Shown here: in pieces, positions 41,001 to 51,853 of the stretch
Position numbering within the stretch: the stretch's first letter is position 1
Layout of the letters: each line of letters begins with the position of its first letter
Origin: Centroberyx gerrardi
Lineage: Eukaryota > Chordata > Actinopteri > Beryciformes > Berycidae
Length of the DNA: 64,000 bases
Direction of reading: 5' to 3'
Assembly (NCBI RefSeq): GCF_048128805.1
Contig: NC_136005.1
Span: 19,928,260-19,992,259, forward strand
Notes under the pieces: generated by a model
Told to the model about the DNA's origin: nothing
The model's database searches: none
What the model saw: the letters and a program-made list of their open reading frames with translations, nothing else
Position numbers and translations under genes: made by a program

Positions 41001-44000
41001 CATTCAAAGAGAGGTGTGATAGTTCTTGAGCAAAGCCACGGCAACCAAGCATGTGTCTCCCTTCAACTGACCTCACACATGAAGATATCGAAGATCCTTG
41101 TAGCGACAGGCAGAGGGAAGGAGGTGAGGAAGATGGTGAGGAACCAGGAGGAGGCGTACATGGAGGTATGAAAGCTCTGGGCCTGGAAATGCATATGCAG
41201 CTCCGGGAGATGCTCCTGTGAGACAAAAATCATAGAAATTCACCTCATTCTACTCCAAAATCCCTCTCTGAAGTGTTTTACTTGCTAGTACGAGGTTCCT
41301 ACCTGGATCATACACTCAAACTGGTACATGCAGAGTCCCAGCTCAGCCATACTGGGTTTAAACAGCTCTCGTAATCTGTAGTCTTGCATCAACTTCACAA
41401 ACACACAGAAAGCCTCCTCTTCTGGCATCTACGAAGAAGAAACAGGATGATACCAAAGCCCCAATCTTTCTCAGTCAGCTGTACAAACAGGCAAACATGC
41501 CAAACAATTTGCTGGCAGCTGATAAAAAAGGTATTTGTCTGTGTTTGTGTCTGTGCGTATGTGTGTGTTGAAGGCAAAGATGGGTTTATTACCTGCATGA
41601 GCAGTAGTCCTACAATGAATGCACTTCCTTGACAATAGCCGACCTCCCGGTCCACCAGAGAATAGGCCTGAGGCAACGGGGAGTGGCTTTGGATGAGTCT
41701 CAGTGATGGTCACAGGAGCATAGCTGAGTTCAGATTATATACTGCAGAGCTAAGGGCCTCTGGGGCCAAGTTGTAACTGCTGAGTCAACACTTTTCATCC
41801 TGGATTCAAACAGTGTAGCACTCCACTCTGTGTCTGCGTCTATGCAATCTGTACTCTGAAACTACTATTACACCGAAAACCCTCTCTCATTTCTCTCTCT
41901 CTAGCATTTTTGTTATCTGTACTCATGACTGGCAAGAACAGCAATGAGCTGTTGAAGATTATCTGGACACAAAGGGGCTTTTGTGAAGTGAATGCAGACT
42001 CACCTTCATGACATTGAAGAGGACTTCCTGGCCCAAGCTGTCTTTCTCCTTAAAGAATTCATGTTCAGGATAAGTGCGCGCTATGTCCCTACGAATCAGC
42101 TTCTCGCAGGGTGAAGTCATCTTCAGGAGTTCTGAGTATTGATCTTTGATGGGCATATTTTGGGCATTGCACAACAGCTGCCACACTATCGCCCGGAAGT
42201 GGTGAGGAATCCCTTTTCTGACAAGATCCTGTGGGATAAGAAGAGATACATTCTTTAAATGTAATAAATCTAATCAAAATTTTAATAGACATTTACAAAA
42301 GATGAAAATTAACATTTGGTGACATTCACCAAATTAATTTATTCATTCAAAACAGACTAGCCTCCTGTGAGAATAAAACAGACACTTGAGTTGCTTACAA
42401 CAGGATACAGCCATGTGTCTGTGCGCATAATAATAATAAATGTCCACTGCTAAATATAATCTTGTCAGCGAGGCACTCTGCAGTGTGACATGTTTTTCTC
42501 ACATATTGCTGCTGATACAACTCGATTAAGCCATTTCCTCTGCTGAGAGGGAACACTGGCCTTTCCAGCTGTGCCGGGAGTGTCTGGGTCATGTGTGTGT
42601 TTGTGTGCCTGTGTGTGAGCGAGCATAATGTGCATCTGGTCAATCCAGGGTGCATCTGGAGCAGAGGTCCACCCACACAGGCTTTCAGCGGGAGACCTCT
42701 CTCCCTCTCACCGAGGTTAGACAAGACAAGCCAGGCCTTGTGCTGGAACAATGCACCGTCTCATATCTCGTCTGAGTCTGAACGAAAGCTGCACTCCGCT
42801 GTGTCACACCGCTCATTCAATCACCCTCGTTTTCCTGTCACACTAAAAAAAAATTCACCCTCGGATACTCTTACACTGTTCTATATCATGAATCTGTGAT
42901 GTCCAATGCATTCCAGGAGTTATTTTGTAATGAAGTGTTATAATTTACTCTTTTGGAGTCCCCATTTTCCTTCAACCTGCCTTGTCTACTTCTACGTCAG
43001 TTAGCGATTGCCTACAGTTCACAGAGTGACTTTCCACAACCTCAGCGGGCGTGAACTTGTTGCATTCAGTTGTGGGTTATAAGGGTTTATAGGACCGTGC
43101 GTGATTGTTGAACGTTGGTGCAAAATGGTGAGTCTAGAAAGAAGCCTTTACTCTTTGATTCTGAGGGACTGACACCAAAACCTGATTACATTTTCTGCGA
43201 CTAAACTCCATTGTAGAGGAGCTGGAAATATCTCAATGTGACATTGTGTCATCTACGTTTGTCCACTTATCTGTGGGAAAAAGAAAAATACACCACCATA
43301 CAACAAAGTGGGCATGCGATGTACATCACCAGTAGCTGTTTTTTAAATGTTTAAGTGTTTTAAGGTGGATTTTCCATTTAAGCATCATGTAAGACATCTA
43401 GAGCATCACCTCCACTTAATAACGCACTAGAGTGTAAACTTCTCTGCTTTTACAGCATAATCACTCAGTTACATTAAAAAGAGATTTCTCTTCCAGGGCA
43501 CTGTATTGGAAAGTGGGTCCCAAGGGAACATGAAGTATTGAAAACATGAATTCATCAACAGCATGTTAAAGAGAGAAGAGTTTTGCTGACAATGACAGAA
43601 AAGTCAAGGTTCCTCCTTTCCTTTCTGTGTAAGCCAAGGGGAAGAGAATGTCAATTTGCTACACATTTGGAAGAGGCATCTGAAATTACATAATACCACA
43701 CCCAGACGTGGACACCACTGTTCACTGGTCGTTTACTACACTTCCCCATTTACACATACACAAGTATGCACTTTTGAGCACTTCACATTCTCCACTGTGC
43801 ATGTGCACGTGTAATCAGACTGCCACTGACACTGATTGAGAATAGGGTTATTATCACAAACCCTCAGAGAGTTACTGTAGCAACAGGCAACCTAAATTTA
43901 GTTTCAAATGCCAAGAACTAAAATAACATGTTCAAGGACAACACTACAGGGTCACTTAGGGACAAAGATAGCCCTGGGAATTACCTCTGGACCAAGCAAA

Positions 44001-47000
44001 CACTCAAATAGATAGGGCCATTATGAAGTTCGGCCAAAGCTTGATACAAATGCCTGTGACACAACTGTGCACTATAAGAAAGACCATGCACAGTTTAACT
44101 TAACTTTCAGCCCGGGAACAAAATTAGAGCTTTAGTCTCTTTCTTTGGGACGCAGGTTTATGGAAACATACTATTATTCCTGTCAAATAGGGAATTACCA
44201 AAAATGCAGATATCAATTATTTTGGATTCCAAAAATCAATTAATTAAATTACAGTATTAATTAAAATACAGTATTTGCAGTTACTAAGTGCCACACCTGC
44301 CTCAACCTAACCTTTGTCAGCCAGGTCAAATGTGTTTCAGTAAGCTCTTAATGCACTCTAAGCAGGTCTGCCCCAGACTCTGCTGTCACTCCAGGCAGTT
44401 AGTCATGTGTACTAGCCTCACCTTAAGCTGCTTCTCCTTCTTCTTGCGCACCTCCTCCCATTCGTTGACGATGCGTCCCCAGAGGATCCACGAGTCTTCC
44501 TCCAGGTGGGAGAGGTTGGAGGAGGCGGAGGAGCTAGACACCAGGGAGGAGCCACTGTTGCGCCTGGAGCCATTTACGGAGCGCAGGGACTTACTGTCCG
44601 TCTCCAGCAGCCTGCAGGCATTAATGTGATAGACACAATGAGATAACTCGAACATTTCTTAATTTATATTTTATTGTTTTAATTACAGCACAAACTTGCC
44701 ACCCGACTAAAATTTTCAAGATAAGGGCAGCAGGGTGGCTAGAGGGCCCCGATTCACGCCCCCATCTCAGCAAGCATCCTCCCTGGAAAACTGTCTTTGA
44801 GCAAGACACTGAATGCCTACCAGGTGCTGTTCTGTAGCCGACTTTTTCCCCTTAAGGGATCAATCAAGTATCACATTATTAACATTATCATTAGATAGCT
44901 GTGGAGAATGTTGATAAAGGATTTTCACCCTGATCTTCTAAGATTTTGTGTAATGGCTTAAAGAGATAGTTCAGGTTTTCAAGAAGCTCTTAAATACATT
45001 TTTTCAGAAATATGGTTTTGTAGCCAATTGACCTCCACTATCTGTTTCCGAGACCTCAAACAACAAAAAACTGGTGCAAGTGCTTTTTGGATGGACTGAC
45101 ATAACTCTCACATCGTGATAAATCAGAGAGGCTTTAGGTACCATCCCTTTAATTATGACTAGTTCATAATCCTGATTTTACCAAAGTTGGCCCCAATTAG
45201 GAAATCCACTCAAAAAACATTAGAGGATATTAGAGGATATGATTCATGACAATAATCCTACACAACAAACACTTAAATCACGCCTTAAGCCTTAATAAGC
45301 CTTCCACCGATGTGGAAACCAAATGTTATGCTCACTACTGGAGAAGTAACACCTATGTAAAAGGTTTGTGTGGGTGCTGTGAAAGCAGTGTAGGCTTACA
45401 GTGAATAAATGCTTCAGGCAAGCAGCCCGATGACTGAAGCTGAACATTAATCCAAACAGCGTTGACACCAAAGCCACCCACATTTCTAGTGCAGTGCTAA
45501 AAATGGAAAAGCTTGTTTAAAAAGCCACTTTCTAGTGATGTATTGCAGCTTTACGACAGTGAAGTAACCCAATGCATCACTCTGACTGACTAGAGCAAAA
45601 CATAGAATACAGTGCCATGGATTGAGCCCCAGCCTCCCTAAAAGTCAAATATAGCTACAGCAGGTCGATCAGAGTTCAGTCTGCTCTTAAATAGTCACTT
45701 TTTAAGTCACTTTTCTCAATCAAATCAGCTTCCAGCTGCCATCTGGAGTTGCTTTAAAACCACTATAGTAAGACAACTGTTTTTTTAAATGATGTTGATG
45801 TTCTTGACCACATGACACAAGTCTAAATATCCCCACATGACTCAAAAAGTGCCCAGATACATTAAAACTACTACATGTAGAATATTATCTCAATATGTCA
45901 TTCTCAAATTAATTTTGATAGCTCAATATAATGGCTGTAGAAAAATGAGACCATCACCTCAGAAAATTGGTTTATGTGTTGCTTTCTGTATTTATTCTAT
46001 GTCTCCTGGTACGATTCTCCTTCTCTAGTTAGCTAGTGTTAGCTTGTAAGCTAGCATTAACGTTTCCCATTAGCAGCAGCAATCAGCTTGTGAATAGGAA
46101 GATTTTAGCTATGTCCTGAACATGAGCCCCAAAAAATCTGCTCACTCAAATTCCCACACTAGCAAACTAGTTAATGGCTAGTTTGTTAGTGCGGGAACAA
46201 AGTTAATGGCTCAATGCTGACGTTAGAAACAATACACTGAGACATGGACTGAAAGACTTTTTGCATCAGGTTACTGGTAGTTCGGGGTGCTGCTGGTGGA
46301 AAGTGGTGGAAAGTGCTCAGTCAACTTTGTGACAGCGATGTAAAACAGTTCCACTAAGGGATTCAAGGGGTCGCCAAAATCATTCAATTTCTACTAAAAT
46401 CCTCTTTGTTGCCGTTTTTTTATTTTTTTATTTCACAGTAACTGCAGGCCTGTTATAAATAAACAATAAATCCACTGGAGATCAGTAAAAGAATTCCTGA
46501 CTCTGTGAGGTCTGTTCTCATTAATTGTTTTCATCCGTTATCAGCATCAGGCCTAGAAGTGGGTTAATGGGGATAAAAGCTCAAGCAATGTGTGTCTGTT
46601 TTCAGCAGGCTAACCCTGCGCTGTATCACTCTACCAGCTCGTCACTGAAGTTGTTGACAGGGTGACCTGATCAAGGATCAGCACAGAGAGAAGAAGCTGT
46701 GACTCCCAACCTGTGTAGGACGGAGGAGCTCATGACAGGCACACAAAGGCTCAGACACCTGATCTCGGAAAAAAGCCGGGGCCTCTCCACTGGAGCCGGT
46801 GACGTCACTGAGAGCGCTCCCAGAATGGCTAGGGTTACAGCCAAATTTGGGTCGTGCGGGAGGGAACGAAATACATGTCCAGCAAGCCCAGCCTGCAAGG
46901 GCTTTTTCACTTGCATTCAGCATTACAGAAAGCTAAGGAGTGAATACTATGAGCATGATGTAGACTAGTGTTTAGGAGGAATTGCCAATTTTTTCATGCA

Positions 47001-49768
47001 TTTCAGTTAGCCCACTTCAGATGGACGTACACACAGCAGCACCAGCCTGCGCTGCACATGAACCTGACTTTATTTAACCTACGAAGCCTAGTGTCCGCTC
47101 TGCTAATAATTCACCAGTAGTCAAACACTAGTCCTAGGCTTTATTAAGACGACAAAATAGGAAAAAACTATAAAGAAATAAGGTCTAGGTGAACACTAGG
47201 CCTATTTGCAATAATAAAGATAAATAGCTCAACAAAGTTATGAGTTGTGACAGATCCAAACAGAGCCAAACAAGTGTTAGGGCTACATTCTCACCGTGTT
47301 ACAAGTGCGTGACCGTTACAATGTCTTCGATTTGCAAAACCATTATAATAGCAGAGCAAGCCAGAAATACTATTAGGAATAGATGTGCACCTTCTTACCA
47401 AGAGAAACTCATGATGTACTCCTCATGTCTTGGTTTTCTAGAAAGTCTGGAGCGGTGGCATGTCTGACATACAGATTACAGTAGTGAATGCGGGACTCCC
47501 TTGTCTCTCTCACGCTATTCAAATGACTGCTCTTGTCTCTTATCTGGTCTGTAGGGTACAAAGGCCTCACCAAACACACACAAACACTTGGTGAGCAAGT
47601 GTGGGATCCATCGCAGTATCTGTAACACATACAGGAATACCAAAGTCCTCCCACTGCCATTGTGCAGCCTACATGTTGTTGCACCTCTCTTGTAAACACT
47701 TTGATAATAAAACAATTATACTTATGTTTTCGGTAAGTATTAGCTTGTTGCTACATTGTGAATGGGACTTAGAAAGAAGAGACTGCATTGTCAGTCATTG
47801 GGAAAGTGTGGCAGCAGAGAAATGTGCCTGGTGAAAGGGCCCAGCTGTAGCCCTACTTGTTGGGGTGGAGGCAGGGGTCAAAGGGCAGGTGACCTATGAG
47901 CCTCTCAAGCCCACGCCTTCTGTTCACCCTCGGCAGACGGGAGTCTACTCAGAGCTCCTTAAATGACATTAAGGAGAAAATGAAAGATTTCCCTGGTCAG
48001 CTTTGATCTTCCCATATGAAGTGGATGCATTACCATCCGTGTTACTCTGCACCCTGGAGCAGCATACCAGTGGCTCTTGTGGGCCTACAGATGAGTCATT
48101 GACCTCTGGAGTGAACAGCTTCATTAGACAGAGCCTCTGCTGTCCTCTTCACTGGAGGTAACACTGTGATACAATCCCCCATCTCTGAGCCATGTGCCTG
48201 GTTTCCATGCCAACGCTGAGAGTGCACTAGCCATGGGTGAGAGCCACAGCAGGGGAAGAATTCACAGAGTTGGGGATAGAGAAGGGGGTGTTGCATCATC
48301 CTCTAACAGTGCTTCAGCTGATGTGAACAGTGAGCACCACAGGGACAGCACACTGTTAGATTTCAATCTGCAACAGACTCTGACTGTGCACTGTGCGGCT
48401 ATTAGATTACTCGATCAATATTGTGATTTACCCACCTACAGTAAGACAATAGAGTTGCATGAAAACACTAAATCAAACATTAATAGCTCTACAAATAGGC
48501 ATGCTGTGATCTGGATTTTTGGAACCGATACTACTGCCAATTTCACGCAAGCAGAATCGTCTGATAAAATTTATGTAGCAATGTGGATTCACAAAACTTT
48601 TAAACTGCAACAAGTTCTACAGTACGGCTCAGTAACGAGTAGGTGCGGAAACTGCACTGTGCTTTACATAGTTACTGCCTGGGCCTGCTAGATGACAAAA
48701 CAACAGCATCACAATAAGCAGTTTTTCTGAATAAAATTGTGACATTCTGTGATGAAATATGGAGATTATATGCTGACTGATGTCAGGTATATCATTTCCT
48801 TCTCTGCCAGCAAGCCCTCATCTTCAAAACTCATTTGGATATGAAAAGATCATCAGATTATGGAAGTGGTGTGAAAAATCACAGAAAAGGTTTAGTTCAA
48901 GGTATATTTTCACAGTAATACATACAATATGCCTCTTAACTTTTATATCCACCACAATGCTTCAAACTCCTGCTTGAAGAATCACTTTGCCAAACTTGAA
49001 TTTTCCATGTACACTCCACTGTTAGACTAACGTTGAGGCTGACACTGACCATGCATGTGATTGCTTCCTAAATGTGAGCTGACCAATGAAATGTTCATTG
49101 CGATGAGGGTCAAAATGAGCAGGTCAGTGTGGGTCGGAGTACTTGTACCATAACGCCCCCATCTGCTGACAACATGTAGATGTGTATGAAAAAACGTACT
49201 GGCAAGTGAGTTCCCTTTATGGTAGTGCTAACCTGCTAACCAGCACGCAGCCGCAAACCTCACACAAAACCCACAGTAGCCACTACCCAGAATGCCACAG
49301 AGGATAGACTTGTCAAAGCCACCACTTTTTCCACATGTAGAGAAATTTGACTCACATTTGTTAATGTTATTAACAGTACTAGGATCGGCTCTTGTGTAGT
49401 TAACGTGTTTTATACTTTGCACAGACCTTGCCTCTGAATGAAGCCAAGCTACCTTGTAGGCCTAACCCAAAAATCAAACAGACTGTTAAGTTCACAAGAA
49501 GAACAAGATGCTGCAGAGACAGCTTCTGTGTTTACCTGTTCTGTTCCTCAAGCTTGGCGAGCAGCTCCACGTCATCAGGACTCAGCTGGGCAGGCGAGGA
49601 CGGCGAGAGGGCCGGCGAGGAAAGAGACGTAGAGGACGAGGTAGCAGTGGTCTGCAGGGACGTGGGCGTGGCCACTTGGCTAGCCATCTGACTGACCGTG
49701 TGCGACACCGAGTTCTTCACCCATGAGAGAGTAGAACTCAGCTTACCTGCAACCTTGTCTGTCGCCAC
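22815..49768 (-). CDS. evi5: Ecotropic viral integration site 5 (TBC-domain Rab GAP, coiled coil), 19 recognised coding exons
   Basis: Join on the minus strand of the 19 exons listed separately: 2535 nt, 845 codons with the stop, frame open throughout. Counting from the first codon recognised (VATDKV): a Ser-rich N-terminus; TBC domain about 145-332 with both GAP catalytic residues, Arg finger in IRRDIAR (about R192) and Gln finger in YCQGS (about Q229); then near-continuous coiled coil about 365-750 with internal KLREAEA-type repeats; and a Ser/Asp/Glu-rich tail ending KSTTV, a class I PDZ ligand. EVI5 acts on or with Rab11 at recycling endosomes and centrosomes and stabilises Emi1 in the cell cycle. 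The upstream first exon (mammals have about 17 residues before VATDK) was not found, so the N-terminus is incomplete. EVI5L is a less likely alternative given the gfi1/rpl5 neighbours and the GQRG..PAFDGIHIVNH tail. Confidence 0.95.
23097..24835. other. evi5 intron between E19 and E20
   Basis: No further exon or named repeat recognised; T-run at about 23987-24004. Confidence 0.5.
24836..24931 (-). CDS. evi5: evi5 exon E19
   Basis: Acceptor TTCCAACAG|AAAGAA and donor CATGAG|GTGAGT. 32 codons: KEEGKVQGQLNHTDSSQYIR...KDQIAELKHE. Confidence 0.95.
25491..25508 (-). CDS. Candidate 18-nt evi5 microexon
   Basis: The minus strand has a pyrimidine-rich acceptor, TTTGTCTCCTATGCCTGCAG, then 18 bases encoding MSSLRK, then the donor GTAAAC. 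It is in phase 0 between E18 and E19 and would insert six residues (ELEIQ-MSSLRK-KEEGK) without shifting the frame. Two TGC motifs just before the acceptor resemble those used by neuronal microexons. Splice-site logic is the only evidence. Confidence 0.4.
29171..29321 (-). pseudogene. hAT transposase N-terminal exon remnant
   Basis: Minus-strand frame opens MDIRSFFKKKKDEGNEAQAR, the N-terminus typical of teleost hAT transposases, and runs Glu/Ser-rich for 50 codons to a usable donor (CTCAG|GTTGGT). No catalytic domain remains downstream. Confidence 0.6.
29400..29452. repeat. (TC)n-rich low-complexity tract
   Basis: Imperfect CTCTCT/CTCGCTC run. Confidence 0.85.
30278..31026. mobile_element. 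Non-autonomous hAT element with 8-bp target duplication
   Basis: Both ends read TAAGGGTGCTCCGATC inward. The element is flanked exactly by CTTAGTGT on the left (30270-30277) and right (31027-31034), the 8-bp duplication expected of hAT transposition. 749 bp, subterminal CGATCGG-type repeats, no transposase. The intact duplication suggests a fairly young insertion into the evi5 intron. Confidence 0.92.
31095..31433. repeat. Fold-back element with perfect 35-bp arms
   Basis: Arms 31095-31129 and 31399-31433 are exact inverse complements (core ACCCTTTGGCGGCCACAG). Between them are two direct repeats about 142 bases apart (31196-31270 and 31338-31405), sharing GGGAGTGGCCTAT. Outside the arms, TAGCTGCG(A/T)CC recurs in inverted form. 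No ORF of note; probably a teleost repeat family. Confidence 0.8.
32053..32148 (-). CDS. evi5: evi5 exon E18
   Basis: Acceptor TTTTTTGTAG|AGTAAG and donor ATCCAG|GTACAG. 32 codons: SKEEVMAVRLREADNIAAMA...QQISELEIQ. Confidence 0.95.
32789..32935 (-). CDS. evi5: evi5 exon E17
   Basis: Acceptor GTGCTCACACAG|AATCAG and donor TGCAAG|GTAGAA. 49 codons: NQIHNNHLRRAELEGRGLQE...QEIKRKQAEIECK, coiled coil. Confidence 0.94.
33120..35270 (+). mobile_element. L2/CR1-like LINE relic, antisense in evi5 intron
   Basis: Plus-strand frames broken by stops and frameshifts still show a LINE order. Apurinic endonuclease pieces come first (ICEQELDFIYLAETWLS at 33.15 kb; IIGDFM, HTLDLVIS and AISDHYCVFQ at 33.5-33.7 kb). 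Then reverse-transcriptase C-terminal pieces (KTEILIGPNGRRDN and VRDLGVIID at 34.6-34.7 kb; HAFVFSRLDYFNAVLTGLPK at 34.8 kb; HWLPVSFRIDFKVLSLVFKA at 35.0 kb). The catalytic RT core is largely deleted. Non-functional. It separates evi5 E16 and E17. Confidence 0.8.
35736..35894 (-). CDS. evi5: evi5 exon E16
   Basis: Acceptor CTCTCCCTCAG|CGTCAC and donor ACACAG|GTCAGA. 53 codons: RHLARTAGRWKDSPRKN..., SELQDELMSVRLREAEAQAE..., LELETQ. Confidence 0.95.
36183..36323 (-). CDS. evi5: evi5 exon E15
   Basis: Acceptor CTCCCATAG|AGGAAC and donor TGGCAG|GTGAGC. 47 codons: RNTSLPDDTNVVRLQEELIG..., LREAEALTGLKELRQQV..., EEHWQ. Confidence 0.94.
36441..36572 (-). CDS. evi5: evi5 exon E14
   Basis: Acceptor TCCATTGTAG|AAGGGA and donor GAAAGG|GTGTGT. 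44 codons: KGPPRFSEESILQLERELVQ...CALKEMQDKILDMER. The donor is weaker than its neighbours. Confidence 0.92.
36573..37565. other. evi5 intron between E13 and E14
   Basis: No further features recognised. Confidence 0.5.
37566..37718 (-). CDS. evi5: evi5 exon E13 (Gln-rich coiled coil)
   Basis: Acceptor ATGTCCCAAG|GGACAA and donor CAAGCG|GTAAGG. 51 codons: GQVTRAQEAEENYLVKREL...TIRQLQQQQQPQA, ending in a CAG/CAA-rich Gln run. Phase 0; probably optional with E12. Confidence 0.9.
38164..38196 (-). CDS. evi5: evi5 33-nt exon E12 (probably alternatively spliced)
   Basis: Acceptor TGTTTTGTAG|GAAAGT and donor ATCCAG|GTATAT. Encodes only ESASLADRLIQ (11 residues), phase 0 on both sides. The same heptad-bearing peptide occurs in EVI5L and long EVI5 isoforms. 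Canonical human EVI5 runs from LEK straight to later sequence, so E12 with E13 is likely optional. Confidence 0.9.
38197..39336. other. evi5 intron between E11 and E12
   Basis: No further exon recognised. A plus-strand open stretch at 38750-39145 has no similarity I recognise and is probably chance. Confidence 0.5.
39337..39390 (-). CDS. evi5: evi5 exon E11
   Basis: Acceptor GTTTTGCAG|AGGCTG and donor GAAAAA|GTGAGT. 18 codons: RLRTENRLLKQRIDTLEK, coiled coil. Confidence 0.93.
39502..39562 (-). CDS. evi5: evi5 exon E10
   Basis: Acceptor GTTTTTCAG|GTTAGA and donor ATTAAG|GTACGT. Completes a Lys codon, then LEKEYTTIKTKEMEEQVEIK; start of the coiled coil. Confidence 0.93.
39841..39938 (-). CDS. 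evi5: evi5 exon E9
   Basis: Acceptor GCTCTACTCCAG|CACTTT and donor ATGAAGAA|GTGAGT. Encodes HFQKVIPHQLD...AAYQVKYNAKKMK with a phase 2 exit, linking the TBC domain to the coiled coil. Confidence 0.93.
40230..40319 (-). CDS. evi5: evi5 exon E8 (end of TBC)
   Basis: Acceptor TTTCGACAG|GGTCTG and donor TTACAG|GTACAC. 30 codons: GLEIVFRVGLAILQMNQTEL...MEGMLQ. Confidence 0.95.
41072..41215 (-). CDS. evi5: evi5 exon E7 (TBC)
   Basis: Acceptor TGTCTCACAG|GAGCAT and donor TGTGAG|GTCAGT. 48 codons: EHLPEL...SFHTSMYASSWFLTIF...TRIFDIFMCE, a hydrophobic TBC helix segment. Confidence 0.95.
41303..41428 (-). CDS. evi5: evi5 exon E6 (TBC)
   Basis: Acceptor CTTCGTAG|ATGCCA and donor ATCCAG|GTAGGA. 42 codons: MPEEEAFCVFVKLMQDYRLR...ELGLCMYQFECMIQ. 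Confidence 0.95.
41593..41667 (-). CDS. evi5: evi5 exon E5 (TBC, glutamine finger)
   Basis: Acceptor GTTGCCTCAG|GCCTAT and donor ATGCAG|GTAATA. 25 codons, AYSLVDREVGYCQGSAFIVG and five more, including the YCQG Gln finger. Confidence 0.96.
42004..42228 (-). CDS. evi5: evi5 exon E4 (TBC, arginine finger)
   Basis: Acceptor TATCCCACAG|GATCTT and donor ATGAAG|GTGAGT. 75 codons: KGIPHHFRAIVWQLL, then IRRDIAR carrying the catalytic Arg of TBC Rab GAPs, then PEHEFFKEKDSLGQEVLFNVMK. Confidence 0.96.
42229..44421. other. evi5 intron between E3 and E4
   Basis: No exon, RNA gene or named repeat recognised. Confidence 0.5.
44422..44611 (-). CDS. evi5: evi5 exon E3
   Basis: Acceptor TGCCTGCAG|GCTGCTG and donor CTTAAG|GTGAGG. 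Encodes LLETDSKSLRSVNGSRRNSGSS...WGRIVNEWEEVRKKKEKQLK, the segment leading into the TBC domain. Confidence 0.95.
44612..49535. other. evi5 intron between E2 and E3
   Basis: About 4.9 kb. One SINE-like fragment at its 3' end (44724-44880); otherwise unique or unrecognised sequence with only chance ORFs. Confidence 0.5.
44724..44880 (+). mobile_element. Teleost SINE-like fragment
   Basis: Begins GGGCAGCAGGGTGGCTAGAG, contains the typical body CTTTGAGCAAGACACTGAATGCC and ends GGGATCAATCAAGTATC, the pattern of common fish SINE consensus sequences. A related fragment with TTGCTCAAAGACACTTCAGG lies at about 15160-15262 in gfi1 intron 3. Confidence 0.6.
49536..49768 (-). CDS. evi5: evi5 exon E2 (N-terminal region)
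   Basis: Acceptor CTCTATGCAG|GTGGCG and donor GAACAG|GTAAAC. Encodes VATDKVAGKLSSTLSWVK..., a Ser/Thr-rich linker and LAKLEEQN, close to mammalian EVI5. Upstream of the acceptor the same frame stays open through ATG codons at 49774 and 49804 (MLSCASSPSSMQ), a possible alternative start. Confidence 0.93.
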
Positions 49769-51745
49769 CTGCATAGAGGATGGAGAAGAAGCACAACTGA
49801 GCATCTAATGTGAATGCAGACAATGTCAAAAACACAGCAATCATCTTTAGCAACAGGCCTTAGTAAACACTAAGGCATGATCTAGGGTGAATTTTAGGCT
49901 TACTTCTTAAATGTCAATTATTTGAAGCTGACATGCTCAAAATACATACATCAAACACACATCACTGGCATGAACAGTCCGCATTGCTATATTTCAAATT
50001 AACATATAATGTTCTTTGTTTCTGTAAAGCACTTTGTAACAAACCTGTTTGAGTGCTGTATAAATAAATTCAACTTGACATCATCAAAATAGAAAACTGC
50101 CATGGCTGTAGTTTTATACCTAAACCTTTCTTTAAGCCCCCAATTGCACAAAACTCATTTTCTGCCATCCTTATCTTGCAGTTAATTGAACATCATTAGC
50201 CTATATCCCGCCACCCTTTTAGGGCGACATTATCATTTTTGTTTTGCAAGGAGCACTTAAGGGTATTTACTTTCCATAAATGCTAAGGAAGCCATGATAG
50301 TCCCTCAAGTGATTGTGTAGTCACACAATTGCTGGTAATATCCTGACATAATATTCCAAGAAAAGGATGTTTTTGTATACAGAGTTATTCCAGCTAATTA
50401 GCCAGATAACTCATCTGATGCACCAAGCTAACATTGGCTGTCTTAGCTGGCCAGTTGTTAGCCACTAGCCAAAGAATATAAAGAAAGAAAATTAATCAGC
50501 ATCACTTGATTTACTATGAAGTGAATTTATAGTTTATTGCAGTGCTTGACAGTCTGAAGGAATTGTATAATAATCAATCATTGTGGTAATTAGAGATTAA
50601 GTTGTATGAAATTTACATAAACTATAACAACTATAAACCCTTGGCTAAGGACACCATTTGGGAGGCTTAATGCAATGTTCATAAACAAATCCCTAAGGTA
50701 AGGAAAATAAAATATTTAAAACAGACAAGGTAGAAACTTGTATTGTATACAACCGAGCACAGAAATATCATGGCAATCACCAACCACCGCTATGAAAATG
50801 ACTGCACAGTGACAACTAACAGGGCGTGTTTCAACCCTGACATGTTTTTAATCTGAGCGTTACAATTCAGATAATTAGACAGAAAAGCTGACATGGTGTC
50901 AAGAGACAGGATGCCCACTACATAAAATGGATTTCTTTCATTTCCAAAAAAATCTAGCCAAAGTTGCAATACACTGGATATAGAATAAACCATTCTTGAA
51001 GCTCTGTCACCAATACCATTTGAGTGAATAGGCAGAGACAAAACAATCCTTATGGTAACAGCATTATGAAAAACTGAATGTCGAGTATCCTTTATAAATT
51101 CCTACCTGCTATTCCAAAGTATCCGAAATCAATGCCTTTTGGCTACTAGCATATTCCACGAGGAAATCCAATATGTATTCAGCAAGAGAGAAACACAAAA
51201 ATAAAGAATATATTAAATTTAAATGTCAGTAACACATTCTTTTCTAAAGGTAATCTTTTGTTCTGAGCCTTTGACCAATTTGAAGACACACTGCCTTGTA
51301 GTCATATGCTGATCATGTCAGCAAGGGTCAAAGTGCTCTACCTAAGATAGGCGTTCTTTCAGTATACTGCTCAAATCAGTGTGTAGCAGGAACTGCAGCT
51401 CTGTACTCAGCAGGTAACTCAATCTGGAATTCACCTCACAGCGGATTCTGAGGAAAATAAAATTAGTCTTGTCATCAGGCTTAAGCGTGTGCACAACAAG
51501 CCTTAGCTTTCACCTCAACAGGAAATCTGGATACTGCCACCGAGCAGGAAACAAATCATTAGCAACCATCTTGCCCTGTCAAAAATTATGAGTCATTTCT
51601 CTGTAAATATCTATAGAAGAATAAAGACATAAAGGAGAGAGAGAGAAAGACAAAGGGAGATGGGAGGAAAGGTTGTGGTACAATGTGGTAACAGGAATGT
51701 GCTTCAGTACAGTGCTGTTAGACAGAAAAGGAGTTGACTTCCTTG

Positions 51746-51753
<8 letters not shown>

Positions 51754-51823
<70 letters not shown>

Positions 51824-51853
51824 CGCACACACGCACACACGCACACACACACA
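51754..51853. repeat. Long (CA)n microsatellite with CACG interruptions
   Basis: About 100 bp, clean AC repeats followed by ACACACGC units; alternating purine-pyrimidine, so prone to Z-DNA. Confidence 0.97.

Noticed and set aside
22815..49768. Proviral sequence suggested by the gene name evi5
   Set aside because: The name records mouse insertion sites. No LTRs, gag, pol or env-like sequence of retroviruses was seen; the RT pieces found are LINE-type.
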